Made by a program: the position numbers and the translations under genes. Source: Salinispora arenicola (GTDB taxonomy: Bacteria; Actinomycetota; Actinomycetes; Mycobacteriales; Micromonosporaceae). From it: 64,000 bases of DNA. Shown here piece by piece: positions 50,110 through 61,321 of the stretch; position 1 is the stretch's first letter, and every line of letters begins with the position of its first letter. The DNA lies in the NCBI RefSeq assembly GCF_006716065.1, contig NZ_VFOL01000001.1:2542001-2606000 (forward strand). The letters run 5' to 3'. The notes beneath the pieces were generated by a model. That model did no database searches. It was not told the origin of the DNA and worked only from the letters and a program-made list of their open reading frames with translations.

Positions 50110-51063
50110 ATGCGTGCTGCCTTCGCCTCCCGCTTCGACGATGCCAACCCGCTCACCGCGCTCACCGTCGGCGAGCGGCCCGAGCCTGCGCACCACGGCG
50201 ACGACTGGGTGACCGTCCAGGTCACCGCCAGCTCGCTCAATCACCACGATCTCTGGTCGCTGCGCGGCGTCGGGCTGCGCGCGGAGCAGCTGCCGATGAT
50301 CCTGGGGTGCGACGCGGCCGGCGTGGACCCGGACGGCAACCAGGTGGTGGTCTACCCGGTGATCCCCACCCCGGGCGACCCACGGGGAATCTCGATCCTC
50401 TCCGAGCACTTCCCGGGCACGCTCGCCGAACGGGTCGCCGTACCCCGGGCGAACCTGCTGCCGCTGCCGACGGGCCTGGCGGCGACGGACGCGGCCTGCC
50501 TACCCACCGCCTGGTTGACCGCGTGGCGGATGCTCACCACCCGAGGCCGGGTCGACGAGGCCGCCGCCGTGCTGGTACAGGGCGCGGGCGGGGGCGTGGC
50601 CACCGCGGCCGTCGCGCTCGCCGCCGCGATGGGCAAGCGGGTGTACGCAACCAGCCGGGACGCGGCCAAGCGGGAGCGAATCGCCGCGCTCGGCGCCACC
50701 GCCGTCGAACCGGGTGCCCGGTTGCCGGAACGGGTCGACGTCGTGATCGAGACGGTCGGTGCGGCGACCTTCGACCATTCGCTGAAGTCAGCCGCGCCGG
50801 CGGCCCGGATCGTGGTCTCTGGCGCCACGGCCGGGCACGAAGCGACGGTCAACCTGCGCCGTGTCTTCGCCATGCAGCTGGAGATCCTCGGCACCTCGAT
50901 GGGTACCCCGGACGAACTGGCCGCCCTGCTGACCTTCTGCGCGAAGCGGGGGATGCGCCCGATGGTGGACAGCGTGGTGCCGTTCACCGCTGTCGGGGAC
51001 GCGTTCGCCCGCCTGCATTCCGGCGGGGTCTTCGGCAAGGTGGTCGTTGATCACACGGCGTGA
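50110..51063 (+). CDS. MDR zinc-binding-type dehydrogenase/quinone oxidoreductase
   Basis: 317-aa medium-chain dehydrogenase/reductase. N-terminal GroES-like domain (SSLNHHDLWSLRG) and Rossmann domain VLVQGAGGGVATAAVALAAA with KRVYATSRDAAKRERI. It lacks the structural-zinc Cys cluster, so probably a zeta-crystallin-like NADPH oxidoreductase. ATG at 50110. Substrate unknown. Confidence 0.9.
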   Translation: MRAAFASRFDDANPLTALTVGERPEPAHHGDDWVTVQVTASSLNHHDLWSLRGVGLRAEQLPMILGCDAAGVDPDGNQVVVYPVIPTPGDPRGISILSEHFPGTLAERVAVPRANLLPLPTGLAATDAACLPTAWLTAWRMLTTRGRVDEAAAVLVQGAGGGVATAAVALAAAMGKRVYATSRDAAKRERIAALGATAVEPGARLPERVDVVIETVGAATFDHSLKSAAPAARIVVSGATAGHEATVNLRRVFAMQLEILGTSMGTPDELAALLTFCAKRGMRPMVDSVVPFTAVGDAFARLHSGGVFGKVVVDHTA

Positions 51064-51117
51064 CCGTCCGATACTCGACCACCCTGGCTGCCGCGCCGGG
51101 CGCCGACAGGTGCGGAG

Positions 51118-52245
51118 CTACCGGTCGACCTGAGCCCCGCCCGCCACCTCGCGGGCGGCGCGGGCGATCTCCCGTTCCTCGTCGGTGCCGATGACGCAGA
51201 CCGCCACCTCGCCGCCGTCGGGTGAGATGACGCGGTCACCATGGCCCGCGTTACGTTCCGGATCGACGGTGATACCAAGTCGCTCCAGTCCGGCCAACGC
51301 TGCCGCCCGGACCGGAGCGGCGTGCTCGCCGACGCCCGCGGTGAAGGTCACCGCGTCCACCCGGCCGAGCAGCGCGTAGTACGCCCCGACGTAGCCGGTG
51401 ATGCGGCGGCAGTACACGTCGAAGGCGAGCGCGGCGGCCGGGTCGCCGTCCGCCCGTCGCGCGAGCACCTCACGCATGTCGTTGGCGCCGGTGAGCCCGT
51501 ACAGGCCGCTGCGATGGTTCAGCAGGTCGTCGATTTCGTCGACGCTCAACCCGCCTTCCCGCCGCAGGTGGAAGATCACCGTCGGGTCCAGGTCGCCGCT
51601 GCGGGTGCCCATGACCAGTCCTTCGAGCGGGGACATGCCCATCGAGGTGGCCACGCTCCGTCCGCCGGCGACAGCGGCGGCGCTCGCGCCGTTGCCCAGG
51701 TGCAGGGTGATGGTGTTGGTCTCGGCGTACGGGCGACCGATCAACTCCGCCGTGCGCCGCGAGACGTACGCGTGGGAGGTGCCGTGGAAACCGTACCGTC
51801 GAATGCCGTACCGGTCCGCCGTCGCACGGTCGATCGCGTAGGTGGCCGCGGACTCGGGCAGCGTGGTGTGGAAGGCGGTGTCGAAGACGGCAACCTGTGG
51901 GATGCCGGGTAGCGCCGCCCTGGCGACCTCGATGCCGGCCAGGTTGGCGGGATTGTGTAGCGGGGCGAGCGGTATCAGGCCCCGGATCGCGGTGAGTACC
52001 GCGTCGTCGATCAGGACCGGTTCGCCGAAGCGGCGTCCACCGTGCACCACCCGGTGTCCGACGGCGGTGAGCCCGGCCAGGTCGAGCCCGGTGAGGATCT
52101 CCCGGACCGCCGTGCCATGGTCGGCCGGCCCACCACCGGACTCGCCGATTCGCTCGACGGCGCCCCGGTCGAGGAGTTCGTCGCCGTCATACCACCGCCA
52201 CTTGACCGATGACGATCCGCAGTTGAGTACCAGTACCCGACTCAT
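51118..52245 (-). CDS. ackA: acetate kinase
   Basis: 375-aa acetokinase of the ASKHA fold. Motifs: VLVLNCGSSSVKW at the N-terminus, RRYGFHGTSHAYVSRRTAEL, HLGNGASAAAVAGGRSVATS and MGMSPLEGLVMGTRSGDLDP. With pta it interconverts acetyl-CoA and acetate via acetyl phosphate. ATG overlaps the pta stop (ATGA). Confidence 0.97.
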   Translation of the reverse strand: MSRVLVLNCGSSSVKWRWYDGDELLDRGAVERIGESGGGPADHGTAVREILTGLDLAGLTAVGHRVVHGGRRFGEPVLIDDAVLTAIRGLIPLAPLHNPANLAGIEVARAALPGIPQVAVFDTAFHTTLPESAATYAIDRATADRYGIRRYGFHGTSHAYVSRRTAELIGRPYAETNTITLHLGNGASAAAVAGGRSVATSMGMSPLEGLVMGTRSGDLDPTVIFHLRREGGLSVDEIDDLLNHRSGLYGLTGANDMREVLARRADGDPAAALAFDVYCRRITGYVGAYYALLGRVDAVTFTAGVGEHAAPVRAAALAGLERLGITVDPERNAGHGDRVISPDGGEVAVCVIGTDEEREIARAAREVAGGAQVDR

Positions 52246-54320
52246 TCACCGGCCTCCTCGGCCTGGATCGCGGTGATCGCCACCGTGTTGACGATGTCCG
52301 GGACGGTCGCGCCCCGGGAGAGGTCGTTCACCGGCCGGCGTAGCCCCTGCATGACCGGCCCGACCGCCACCGCCCGCGCCGACCGCTGTACCGCCTTGTA
52401 CGTGTTGTTGCCCGTGTTCAGGTCCGGGAACACGAACACCGTGGCCCGGCCGGCGACTGTGCTGCCGGGCAGTTTCGTCGCTGCCACGGTCGGGTCGATG
52501 GCCGCGTCATACTGGATCGGCCCCTCGATCAACAGGTCTGGTCGACGTTCCCGAACCCTTCGGGTGGCCTCCGCGACCTTCTCCACGTCGGCGCCGGCGC
52601 CGGAGCTACCGGTCGAGTACGACAGCATCGCCACTCGCGGCTCGATGCCGAACCGGACGGCGGTGTCAGCGGACGAGATCGCGATGTCGGCGAGCTGGGC
52701 CGCGTCCGGATCAGGGTTGACCGCGCAGTCGCCGTACACGAGCACCCGGTCGGCGAGCAGCATGAAGAAGACGCTGGAGGCGATGGAGACGTCGGGCAGG
52801 TTCCGGATGATCTCAAAGGCGGGACGGATGGTGGCGGCGGTGGTGTGGGTGGAACCGGAGACCATGCCGTCCGCGTACCCGGCCCGCACCATCATCGTGC
52901 CGAAGTAGTTGGGTTGGGGCACGATGTCGTGGGCGAGGTCCACTGTGACGCCGCGGTGGGCACGCAACCTTGCGTACTCGTCGGCGAACTCGTCACGCCA
53001 TTCGCTGGTGAACGGATCGATTACGTGTGCGCCGGTGATGTCGAGGCCCAACTCCCGCGTCCGTCGGGAGACATCGTCGGGCCGGCCGAGCAGGGTCAGC
53101 TCGGCCACGTCCCGGCGCAGCAGGATCTCGGCTGCCCGCAGAATCCGCTCCTCGTTCCCTTCGGGCAGCACCACATGCCGGCGCTGCGTCCGGGCACGGT
53201 CGATCAGGTCGTACTCGAACATGAGGGGGGTGACCCGCTCCGATCGGGTCACCCGGAGCCGGCGGGAGAGGTCGTCGGTGTCCACGCAGCGTTCGAACGC
53301 GCCCAGGGCGGCCTCCACCTTGCGGGGGTTGCCGGCGCTGGGCCGGCCCTCGATCCGGTTGGAGGCGGCCACCGTGTCGTAGCTGTCGCTGGTCACGGAG
53401 AGCACGGCGAGCCCCGGCCGCAGCCGCTCGACCAGCCGCATCGTGCGTGGGTCCGGTTGTACGCCGAGCGTGAGGACCAGCCCGGACAGCGCGACGTGAC
53501 CCGCGACATGGGCGGCGCCGGTGGCGACCAGGAGATCGTCCCGGTCGCCGGGCATGATCACCAGGGCTCCCTCGGTCAGATGGTCGAGCAGCGTCGGCAC
53601 GTGGGCCGCACCGACGACGAAGTCGAGTACGTCGCGACCGAGTGCGGCGTCGTCCCCCGCGAGCTGGGTGGCACCGAGCGCCGCCGCCACCTCAGCCACC
53701 GTCGGCGCCGAGACGCTGGGTACCTCCGGGATCAGATACGTCGGCACCGGTAGGTCCGGCAGGGTCAGCGGGCCGGTTACCCGGTTCGCGACGACCGCCA
53801 GCACCGTCGCGCCGAGATCCGCCAGGTCATGGTATGCACCGCGGGTCGCCGCCGTGACGGTGGTGGGCTCCTGCTCGTACCCGTCGACGACGGGGACAAC
53901 GACGCTGCCGAACTCGGTCGCCAGTCGGGCATTGAAGGCTAGTTCGCGGGGACCCGCACCCCTGTCGCTGCCGTCGGCGAAGTCGCTGCCGACCACGACC
54001 ACAGCCGGGTAGCGGCGCTCCACCGCGCGGTACCGTTCGACGATGCGGGAGATGAGCTGTTCCCGTTGCCCCTCGGCGACCATCTCGGTGGCCTCGGTGT
54101 AGGTGGTGCCGGAGAGGTCCTCGATCGGCAGGTCGACCCGGTAGCGCTCGCTGAGCAGGGCGAGGATCGGATCCGGTGAGTTGCCACGGACCAGCGGCCG
54201 GAAGATGCCGATGCGGCCGACCTGCCGGGACAACAACTCCGCCAGCCCGAGGGCGACGGTGGACTTGCCGCCGCCGGAACCCACGCTGGTTAGATACACG
54301 CTCCCTGCCACGAGATCCAC
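52242..54320 (-). CDS. pta: phosphate acetyltransferase, long form
   Basis: 692-aa Pta with an N-terminal P-loop/DRTGG regulatory region (YLTSVGSGGGKSTVALGLAE) and C-terminal catalytic PTA_PTB domain from about 370 (GMVSGSTHTTAATIRPAFEI; LSYSTGSSGAGADVEKV). Length matches the E. coli-type long enzyme. Two in-frame GTGs (54320, 54311) are possible starts. Operon with ackA. Confidence 0.96.
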   Translation of the reverse strand: MDLVAGSVYLTSVGSGGGKSTVALGLAELLSRQVGRIGIFRPLVRGNSPDPILALLSERYRVDLPIEDLSGTTYTEATEMVAEGQREQLISRIVERYRAVERRYPAVVVVGSDFADGSDRGAGPRELAFNARLATEFGSVVVPVVDGYEQEPTTVTAATRGAYHDLADLGATVLAVVANRVTGPLTLPDLPVPTYLIPEVPSVSAPTVAEVAAALGATQLAGDDAALGRDVLDFVVGAAHVPTLLDHLTEGALVIMPGDRDDLLVATGAAHVAGHVALSGLVLTLGVQPDPRTMRLVERLRPGLAVLSVTSDSYDTVAASNRIEGRPSAGNPRKVEAALGAFERCVDTDDLSRRLRVTRSERVTPLMFEYDLIDRARTQRRHVVLPEGNEERILRAAEILLRRDVAELTLLGRPDDVSRRTRELGLDITGAHVIDPFTSEWRDEFADEYARLRAHRGVTVDLAHDIVPQPNYFGTMMVRAGYADGMVSGSTHTTAATIRPAFEIIRNLPDVSIASSVFFMLLADRVLVYGDCAVNPDPDAAQLADIAISSADTAVRFGIEPRVAMLSYSTGSSGAGADVEKVAEATRRVRERRPDLLIEGPIQYDAAIDPTVAATKLPGSTVAGRATVFVFPDLNTGNNTYKAVQRSARAVAVGPVMQGLRRPVNDLSRGATVPDIVNTVAITAIQAEEAGE

Positions 54321-54458
54321 TCTAGGAGCTCGGTGGATTGCCCGCCCGGGTCCTTAGGCCTGGTCCTCCGACCCGGGATGGGCGTGGGGTCTACGCTGGC
54401 CGGGCGTTGCTCGCGCACCGTACCGGCCGCGTGTCGGCAGCGGTGAAAGCCTCTGGTC

Positions 54459-54638
54459 CTACTCGTCGTCCTCGTCGTCCAGCCGAGCCAGGTAGGTGGC
54501 GAAGCGCTCGATCGGGGTCTCGAACTCGGGGTTCTGATCGACGAAATCGCGTAGGCGCTCGGCGAGCCACTCCATGCTGACCTGCTCGTCGCCGCGGCGT
54601 TCGGTCAGTTCCTCGATTCCACGGTCGGTGAAGTACAT
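54459..54638 (-). CDS. DUF6104 small acidic protein
   Basis: 59-aa protein starting MYFTDRGIEELTERRGDEQV and ending in an acidic DDEDDE, the DUF6104 pattern of actinobacteria; conserved middle MEWLAERLRDFVDQNPEFET. ATG at 54638 is chosen because GAGG is five bases upstream; a further ATG at 54653 has no ribosome site. Function unknown. It lies just beyond the kgd terminator. Confidence 0.85.
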   Translation of the reverse strand: MYFTDRGIEELTERRGDEQVSMEWLAERLRDFVDQNPEFETPIERFATYLARLDDEDDE

Positions 54639-54663
54639 GCGTTCCTCGGTCATCCGGCGTCGC

Positions 54664-54703
54664 GGTGGCGGGGGCAGGAACCATCATCCCTGCCCCCGCC
54701 ACC
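54664..54703 (-). terminator. hairpin terminator after kgd
   Basis: Perfect 15-bp stem GGTGGCGGGGGCAGG with a 10-nt loop, 14 bp beyond the kgd stop. Confidence 0.75.
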
Positions 54704-54716
54704 GGGTGGGTGGTAT

Positions 54717-57700
54717 CTACGGGCGGGGGAGCGCCGCCTCGATGAGGGCGGACAGCTCGACGTCGTGCATCTTGGCCGAGCCGACCGCCGGGGCGGCTGC
54801 GGCAGGGCGGGAGATGCGCCGCAACCGGACCCCGTCCAGGTGCTCCAGCATGTTGAGTGCGACGAACGACCAGGCGCCCTGGTTGCTTGGCTCCTCCTGG
54901 GTCCAGGCGAAGTCCACGGCGTTCGGGTAGGCCGCGAGTGCGGCCCGGATCTCCTCGATCGGCATCGGGTAGAGCTGCTCGACCCGGACGATCGCGGTAT
55001 CGGTGACGCCGCGCTCCTGCCGGGCCTGGAACAGGTCGTAGTAGACCTTGCCCGAGCAGAGCAGCACCCGCTTCACCTGCTCCGGCGCCGGGGCGCCGCT
55101 GTCGGGTAGCACCGGCCGGAAGGTACCGGTGGTGAAGTCCTGGACGTCCGATACGCAGAGTCGGTGCCGCAGCAGGGACTTGGGCGTGAACACCACGAGG
55201 GGCTTGCGCTTCGGTGACAGGGCCTGGCGGCGCAGCAGGTGGAAGTAGTTGGCCGGCGTGGTCGGAATAACCACCCGCATGTTGTCCTCGGCGCAGAGCT
55301 GGAGGAACCGCTCTGGGCGGCCGGAGGTGTGGTCGGGGCCCTGGCCTTCGTGGCCGTGCGGCAGCAGCAGCGTGATCGCGGAGCGCTGGCCCCACTTGAC
55401 CTCACCGGAGGAGATGAACTCGTCGATCACCGTCTGGGCGCCGTTGACGAAGTCACCGAACTGGGCCTCCCAGCAGACCAGCGCGTTGAGGTTCTCCACC
55501 GAGTAGCCGTATTCGAACCCCATCGCCGCGTACTCGGACAGCAGTGAGTCGTGCACGAAGAACCGGGACCGCTCGCCATCGGCGGTGAGTGACTCCAGCG
55601 GCAGGTGATCGTCGCCCGTCTCCGCGTCCACGACGGACGCGTGTCGCTGCACGAACGTGCCGCGGCGCGAGTCCTGACCGGCGAGCCGGATGGTGACCCC
55701 GTCGTGTAGCAGTGCACCGAACGCGATGATCTCGCCGAAGCCCCAGTCGATGTTGCCCTCGGCGGCCATCTTGGCCCGCCGGTCGAGCAACTGCTGGATC
55801 CGCTTGTGCGGGGTGAAGCCTTCCGGCAGGTTGACGTGCGCCTCGCCGATCGCCCTGATGACGGCCGCGTCCGTCGCGGTGTCCACCGGTGGCTCCGGCT
55901 CATCCTCCCGCTTCGGGCGGCTGAGCTGACGCGGTGTGGTGGCGGCGTCCCTGGTGGCCTTGAACACCCGCTCCAGCTGCGCCTGGTAGTCGCGCAGCAG
56001 CTCCTCCGCGTCCTCCACGGTGATGTCGCCCCGCCCGATCAGCTCCTCCGTGTACAGCTTGCGGACCGACCGCTTCGAGTCGATGATCCGGTACATCTCA
56101 GGGTTCGACATCGACGGGTCGTCGCCCTCGTTGTGCCCACGTCGCCGGTAGCAGACCAGATCGATCACGACGTCCTTGTTGAACGTCTGCCGGTACTCGA
56201 AGGCCAGCTGGGCGACCCGCACCACGGCCTCCGGGTCGTCGCCGTTGACGTGGAAGATCGGTGCCTGGATCATCCGGGCCACGTCAGTGCTGTAGAGACT
56301 GGAGCGACTGTACTCCGGTGCGGTGGTGAAGCCGACCTGGTTGTTGACCACCACGTGCACCGTGCCGCCGGTGCGGTAGCCGCGCAGCTGGGACAGATTC
56401 AGCGTCTCGGCGACGACACCCTGGCCGGCGAAGGCCGCGTCACCGTGTACCGCCAGCGGTAGCACGGTGTAGCCCTCCAGCTTGAGGTCGATCCGGTCCT
56501 GCTTGGCCCGGACGATGCCCTCCAGCACCGGGTCAACGGCCTCCAGGTGTGACGGGTTCGCCACCACCGAGACCTTGACCGAGTGCTCGCCGTTCGGGGT
56601 GGTGAACTTGCCGTTCTGCCCGAGGTGGTACTTGACGTCGCCAGATCCCTGCGTGGACCGCGGGTCCAGATGCCCCTCGAACTCGGAGAAGATTTTCTCG
56701 TACGGCTTGCCGACGATGTTGGCCAGCACGTTGAGTCGACCCCGGTGCGCCATACCGATGACGACCTCGTCCAGTCCACCCTCGGCGGATGCCTCCAACA
56801 CCTCGCCGAGCAGCGGGATCAGCGACTCGCCCCCCTCCAGGGAGAAACGCTTCTGGCCGACGTACTTGGTCTGTAGGAAGGTCTCGAATGCCTCCGCGGC
56901 GTTGAGCCGGTTGAGTACGTGCTTCTGCTCGTCGACGGCAGGCTTCTCGTACTTGCGCTCGACCCGCTGTTGGATCCAGCGCCGTTCCTCCGGATCCTGG
57001 ATGTGCATGTACTCGATGCCGACCCGACGGCAGTACGTGTCGCGTAGCACCCCGAGGACGTCGCGCAGCTTCATCCGCTGCCGCCCGGCGAAACCGTTGA
57101 CCGGGAACTGACGGTCCAGGTCCCACAGGGTCAGCCCGTGCTGGAGGACGTCCAGGTCCGGGTGCTTGCGGATCTTGAATTCCAGCGGGTCGGTGTCGGC
57201 CATCAGGTGGCCGCGCACCCGGTACGCGTGGATCAGCTCGTGCACCCGCGCGGTCTTGTTGATCTGGCCTTCGCCGTCGATCGCGACGTCGCGCATCCAG
57301 CGCACCGGCTCGTAGGGGATGCGGAGCGAGGTGAAGATCTGGTCGTAGAAGCCATGCTCGCCGAGCAGTAGCTCATGCATCACCTTCAGGAACTCCCCGG
57401 ACTGGGCGCCCTGAATGATCCGGTGATCGTAGGTGCTGGTCAGCGTGATGACCTTGCTGACCGCCAGCTCGGCAAGTGTTGCTTCGCTCATGCCCTGGTA
57501 GGGCGCCGGGTACTCCATCGCGCCGACGCCGATGATCGCGCTCTGGCCAGTCATCAGCCGCGGCATCGAGTGCACCGTGCCGATGCCGCCCGGGTTGGTC
57601 AGCGAGATCGTGGTGCCGCCGTGGTCCTCCATGGTCAGCTCGTTCTTCCGGGCCCGCCGGACCACGTCCTCGTACGCCTGCCAGAACTGCCGGAAGTCCA

Positions 57701-58430
57701 GTTGCTCGCACGCCTTGATGGAGGGCACCACCAGGTTGCGGCTGCCATCCGGCTTGACCAGGTCGATCGCGATTCCGAGGTTGACGTGCTCGGGGCGGAC
57801 CAGCGCCGGCTTGCCGTCCACGACGGAGTAGGAGTTGTTCATCTCCGGGTGCACAGCCAGCGCACGGACCAGCGCGTACCCGACCAGGTGGGTGAAGCTG
57901 ACCTTCCCGCCGCGTCCGCGGGCGAGGTGGTTGTTGATCACGATGCGGTTGTCCACCAGCAGCTTGGCCGGGACGGCACGCACACTGGTCGCGGTCGGCA
58001 CGCTCAGCGACGCGTCCATGTTCTGGACGATCCTCGCGGCGACCCCACGCAGCGGTGCGGTTCGCGGGGCGGACGGGGTCGGCGCGGACTCCTTGGCTGC
58101 CGGCTTGGCGGGAGCCGGCTTCGCGGGAGCTGCCTTCGCGGCGGCTGGCTTGGCCGGGGCGGGCTTGGTCGGCGTGGGCTTGCCCTCCGGTGCCGGAGCG
58201 GGCTGGGCGGCGGAAGGTTCAGGTCGGCCGTCGCCCTCCGGTGCGGCGGGCTGCTCGCCGCGCGTTCCACCCGCGCCCGGAGCGGGCCGGTAGTCGGCGA
58301 AGAAGTCGTGCCAGGCCGGGTCGACGCTGGTGGGATCGGTGAGGTAGCGCTGGTACATCTCCTCGACGATCCACTCGTTCGGGCCGAAACCCGCCAGTGG
58401 GTTCTCCTGCGAGGTCTGCTGGGTCGACAC
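54717..58430 (-). CDS. kgd: multifunctional 2-oxoglutarate dehydrogenase Kgd
   Basis: 1237-aa E1o-E2o fusion typical of actinobacteria. N-terminal [19 protein letters not shown], then an Ala/Pro/Lys-rich linker (about 45-120), an E2o-type acyltransferase domain (about 125-360, with [16 protein letters not shown]), then the thiamine-dependent E1 domain ([45 protein letters not shown]). No lipoyl domain, as in mycobacterial Kgd. It feeds succinyl-CoA/succinic semialdehyde production in the TCA cycle. Confidence 0.97.
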   Translation of the reverse strand: MSTQQTSQENPLAGFGPNEWIVEEMYQRYLTDPTSVDPAWHDFFADYRPAPGAGGTRGEQPAAPEGDGRPEPSAAQPAPAPEGKPTPTKPAPAKPAAAKAAPAKPAPAKPAAKESAPTPSAPRTAPLRGVAARIVQNMDASLSVPTATSVRAVPAKLLVDNRIVINNHLARGRGGKVSFTHLVGYALVRALAVHPEMNNSYSVVDGKPALVRPEHVNLGIAIDLVKPDGSRNLVVPSIKACEQLDFRQFWQAYEDVVRRARKNELTMEDHGGTTISLTNPGGIGTVHSMPRLMTGQSAIIGVGAMEYPAPYQGMSEATLAELAVSKVITLTSTYDHRIIQGAQSGEFLKVMHELLLGEHGFYDQIFTSLRIPYEPVRWMRDVAIDGEGQINKTARVHELIHAYRVRGHLMADTDPLEFKIRKHPDLDVLQHGLTLWDLDRQFPVNGFAGRQRMKLRDVLGVLRDTYCRRVGIEYMHIQDPEERRWIQQRVERKYEKPAVDEQKHVLNRLNAAEAFETFLQTKYVGQKRFSLEGGESLIPLLGEVLEASAEGGLDEVVIGMAHRGRLNVLANIVGKPYEKIFSEFEGHLDPRSTQGSGDVKYHLGQNGKFTTPNGEHSVKVSVVANPSHLEAVDPVLEGIVRAKQDRIDLKLEGYTVLPLAVHGDAAFAGQGVVAETLNLSQLRGYRTGGTVHVVVNNQVGFTTAPEYSRSSLYSTDVARMIQAPIFHVNGDDPEAVVRVAQLAFEYRQTFNKDVVIDLVCYRRRGHNEGDDPSMSNPEMYRIIDSKRSVRKLYTEELIGRGDITVEDAEELLRDYQAQLERVFKATRDAATTPRQLSRPKREDEPEPPVDTATDAAVIRAIGEAHVNLPEGFTPHKRIQQLLDRRAKMAAEGNIDWGFGEIIAFGALLHDGVTIRLAGQDSRRGTFVQRHASVVDAETGDDHLPLESLTADGERSRFFVHDSLLSEYAAMGFEYGYSVENLNALVCWEAQFGDFVNGAQTVIDEFISSGEVKWGQRSAITLLLPHGHEGQGPDHTSGRPERFLQLCAEDNMRVVIPTTPANYFHLLRRQALSPKRKPLVVFTPKSLLRHRLCVSDVQDFTTGTFRPVLPDSGAPAPEQVKRVLLCSGKVYYDLFQARQERGVTDTAIVRVEQLYPMPIEEIRAALAAYPNAVDFAWTQEEPSNQGAWSFVALNMLEHLDGVRLRRISRPAAAAPAVGSAKMHDVELSALIEAALPRP

Positions 58431-58717
58431 GGCCGGTAATCGCCTCTTTCACGCGAGTTTGTGGTGTCACGCCGAACGCCGGGGCTCCCGGCACACGAGT
58501 CGGCTTCCAGGCTACGCCGTACTAAACCCATAGGTGTTTCCGACTCGGCCGCGTGTGGGGTTTCACAGAAACGCCAAGCGTTCGCCAACCGCCCCGGCCC
58601 GGTGCGTCCCGATAGATGGCGCCTGCGGCATCGGTCGGCTGGGTGGCCGCCGGTCCCGACCGGCACCCGTTGCTTCCGGGGCGACGCGCCCGGCGGCCAC
58701 AGCACGCCCGGCGGCGG

Positions 58718-59533
58718 TCAGGAGATGTCCCGCTTCCTGGTCAACATGACTCCCACGGTCCCGGTGACGATGGCGTACCCGACCAGCACGAGAGCGCCCG
58801 CCCACCAGTCGGGGGTGAACTCGGTGGCCTCGCCGGCGACCATGACCTGCGACGCCACAGCCGGCCAGAGGACCTGCCACTTGATGATGGCCTGACTGTC
58901 CAGCAGGTTCGCCAGCAGCAGGAACAGCAGCCCGACCACCTGCGTGCCGACCAGGTACAGCGCGGTCGCGGTGATCACCGCGCCGAGCTGGTTCGTGATC
59001 AGGGTGCCGATTCCCACACCGAGGACCGTCCAGGTCGCATACGCGAGCAGGTTCAACAGCAGCGCGCGCTGCACCGTCCACGTGCCCAGTTGAGAGCCCT
59101 GATCGGCGACAGCCAGGAAGATACTCCCGCCCACCAGGTCGATGACGGTGGTGACCAGCCAGAAGAGCAGGCCCAGGATGCTCGCCGCCACCAGCTTGCT
59201 GCCGATCACCTTCGTGCGCTGTGGCGTCGCCAGGAAGGTGGTGGAGGCGGTTTGGTGGAAGAACTCGTTGGTGACCATCAGGATGCCGATGAGCATCACG
59301 AACATCAGGCCGAAGTACTGCCCCGACGTGTAGATGTTCGCCGCCTGCACCGCCGCCGACCCCTGCTCGTCGGTGGACCCGAACATCTCACCCCGGCCGT
59401 CGAACACCAAGGTCGCCATCCAGACGTTGAAGGCGAACGCGACGGCGAGGGACAGGAACGCCCCGAGGGCCAACCACCACCCGGTGCTGGTGGTGCGGAT
59501 CTTGAGCAGCTCGGCTCGGACCAGGTTGCTCAT
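58718..59533 (-). CDS. ABC-2 type transporter permease
   Basis: 271-aa membrane protein with six predicted helices, starting MSNLVRAELLKIRTTSTGWW, the usual N-terminus of ABC-2 exporter permeases. FFHQTASTTFLATPQRTKVI is also typical. Its ATG overlaps the ATPase stop by ATGA, so both are one exporter. Substrate unknown. Confidence 0.9.
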   Translation of the reverse strand: MSNLVRAELLKIRTTSTGWWLALGAFLSLAVAFAFNVWMATLVFDGRGEMFGSTDEQGSAAVQAANIYTSGQYFGLMFVMLIGILMVTNEFFHQTASTTFLATPQRTKVIGSKLVAASILGLLFWLVTTVIDLVGGSIFLAVADQGSQLGTWTVQRALLLNLLAYATWTVLGVGIGTLITNQLGAVITATALYLVGTQVVGLLFLLLANLLDSQAIIKWQVLWPAVASQVMVAGEATEFTPDWWAGALVLVGYAIVTGTVGVMLTRKRDIS

Positions 59534-60465
59534 CGGATGCCCGCCTTTCCGTTCGTCAGCTCGAGGAAGACGCCCTCGAGGTCAGGACGTTCGGTGGCTA
59601 GTTCGTGCAGTTCCACGCCGGCGGCCAGGGCTGCCCGGCCGACCGTCGGTGCGTCCACCCCGCCGACCAACAGGGCTTCCTGGTCGTCAACGTCCACTGT
59701 CGCCGAGAGGTTCTCGAGCGCGGCCCGCAGCGTGTCGGCCTGTGGTGTACGTACCCGCACCCGGGCGTTTCGCGCCATCGAGCCGACCACCTGGTCCACC
59801 GGACCCTGCCGAACCAGCCGGCCCGCGGCGATGATCACTACGTCGTCCGCGAGGAGTTGCATCTCCGACAGCAGGTGGCTGGAGACCAGCACGGTACGCC
59901 CCTCGGTGGCCAGGCTCTTCAGGAAGCCTCGCATCCACCGGATGCCCTCCGGGTCGAGACCGTTGGCCGGCTCGTCCAGAATCAGCACCCGGGGGTCGCC
60001 GAGCATTGCCGCGGCGATGCCCAGTCGTTGCTTCATACCCAACGAGTAGCCCTTGAACTTGCGCCCGGCGGCTGGCGCCAGACCCACGTGGGCGAGCGTC
60101 TCGTCGGCGCGGGAGCGAGGCAGCCCGGCCGCCGCACAGATCACCCGCAGATGGTTGATGCCGGTGCGGCCCCGGTGCGCGCTCGACGCCTCCAGGACCG
60201 CGCCGACGTGTCGCAGCGGATCGGTCAGGTCGGCGTACCGCTGCCCGCCGATGGTCGCCTGGCCGGCGGTCGGGGTGACCAGGTTCAGCAGCATGCGCAG
60301 CGTGGTGGTCTTGCCCGCGCCGTTCGGGCCGAGGAACCCGGTGACCCGACCCGGCGTCACCGTGAAGGACAGGTCGTTGACCGCGCGAACGTTGCCGTAG
60401 ACCTTCGTCAGCCGGGACACCACGATCTCTCCGCTGGTGCCGGGACTCGACCGCCCGTCGTTCAT
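59530..60465 (-). CDS. ABC transporter ATP-binding protein
   Basis: 311-aa ATPase of the DRA/ABC-2 exporter class. Walker A GFLGPNGAGKTTTLRM, signature YSLGMKQRLGIA, Walker B PRVLILDEPANGLDPEG, switch His in VLVSSHLLSEM. ATG at 60465 follows GGGAG; earlier codons lack a ribosome site. Partner of the overlapping permease. Confidence 0.93.
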   Translation of the reverse strand: MNDGRSSPGTSGEIVVSRLTKVYGNVRAVNDLSFTVTPGRVTGFLGPNGAGKTTTLRMLLNLVTPTAGQATIGGQRYADLTDPLRHVGAVLEASSAHRGRTGINHLRVICAAAGLPRSRADETLAHVGLAPAAGRKFKGYSLGMKQRLGIAAAMLGDPRVLILDEPANGLDPEGIRWMRGFLKSLATEGRTVLVSSHLLSEMQLLADDVVIIAAGRLVRQGPVDQVVGSMARNARVRVRTPQADTLRAALENLSATVDVDDQEALLVGGVDAPTVGRAALAAGVELHELATERPDLEGVFLELTNGKAGIR

Positions 60466-60610
60466 TCTTCTCCCAAGGGTTGTGTCGGAGTTACGCCGCC
60501 GCCCAGCCTGGCCGGGTGGCGCAAGCACGTCAACGAGGCCCGACGTCTGGTCCCGCCGGCGTGGGCACTGCCGCCCCTGGATCGGGTGAGCTGCGGACTC
60601 ACGCCTCCGG

Positions 60611-61321
60611 CTACCCGGCGATCCAGGTGGCGCGCGCGTAGCCGAGGAGGCTGCCGTCCGGGGCGTACAGGCTGCTGTGTACGTCGGCCTTACGGCCCCG
60701 GACGCTGGCGCACACCCCGGTCACCACGCACTCGTCGCCGGGCTGCGGTGGCGCCAGCACCACGGCGGACATCCGGCCCAGCAGGTACGGTCGGCCGGGC
60801 GCGATCACGGACCAGCCGCCGGGACAGTCCAGTGCCGCCCAGACAGTGACCACGTCCGCCCCCTCCGGAACCCGGAACGGGGCGGCCATCCGACCGTCGG
60901 ATAGCGGACCGGGGAAGATGCGCAGCCCGTCGGCGCGCTCCGGGCCGCACACATAACAGCCGGGGAACGGATGGTCGACCAGCCCGGGGTAGCTGGCCGC
61001 GGCCATCCGGGCGGCCGCCAGGTCGACCGGCCTCGCCACCGGGTCGAACGCCGGAACCGTCGTGACCTGGGCGATCAGGCAGCCGTCCGGATCGCGGACC
61101 TCTCCTGCCTCGAGGGTCAACGGCGTCTGCAGGGGCGGCGGCCGGCGCAGCGTCACCTCCACCGGCTCCGCGTCGGGCCGATGCGGGCCAGCCGGCGGCC
61201 CTCCCGGCACGGGCAGCGGCGAACCGTTTCGGGCTGCCACCGCGAAAGTGCCCGCGCTCCACCCCCCGTTGCCCGAGCCCGGTGGCCCGTTGTACCGCGA
61301 GCCGATGATCATGACGTCCAC
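60611..61321 (-). CDS. hotdog-fold thioesterase-like hypothetical protein
   Basis: About 236 aa (or 233 from the ATG at 61312). MIIGSRYNGPPGSGNGGWSA at the start and LPGYARATW-like SLLGYARATWIAG at the end suggest a double hotdog fold as in acyl-CoA thioesterases. A paired Cys occurs in GCYVCGPERADGLRIFPGPL, which is conserved in this uncharacterised group. No catalytic assignment can be made. Confidence 0.75.
   Translation of the reverse strand: MDVMIIGSRYNGPPGSGNGGWSAGTFAVAARNGSPLPVPGGPPAGPHRPDAEPVEVTLRRPPPLQTPLTLEAGEVRDPDGCLIAQVTTVPAFDPVARPVDLAAARMAAASYPGLVDHPFPGCYVCGPERADGLRIFPGPLSDGRMAAPFRVPEGADVVTVWAALDCPGGWSVIAPGRPYLLGRMSAVVLAPPQPGDECVVTGVCASVRGRKADVHSSLYAPDGSLLGYARATWIAG

Noticed and set aside
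57375..58439. 354-aa plus-strand ORF
   Set aside because: Antisense to kgd; its Gly/Arg-rich repeats mirror the Ala/Pro linker codons.
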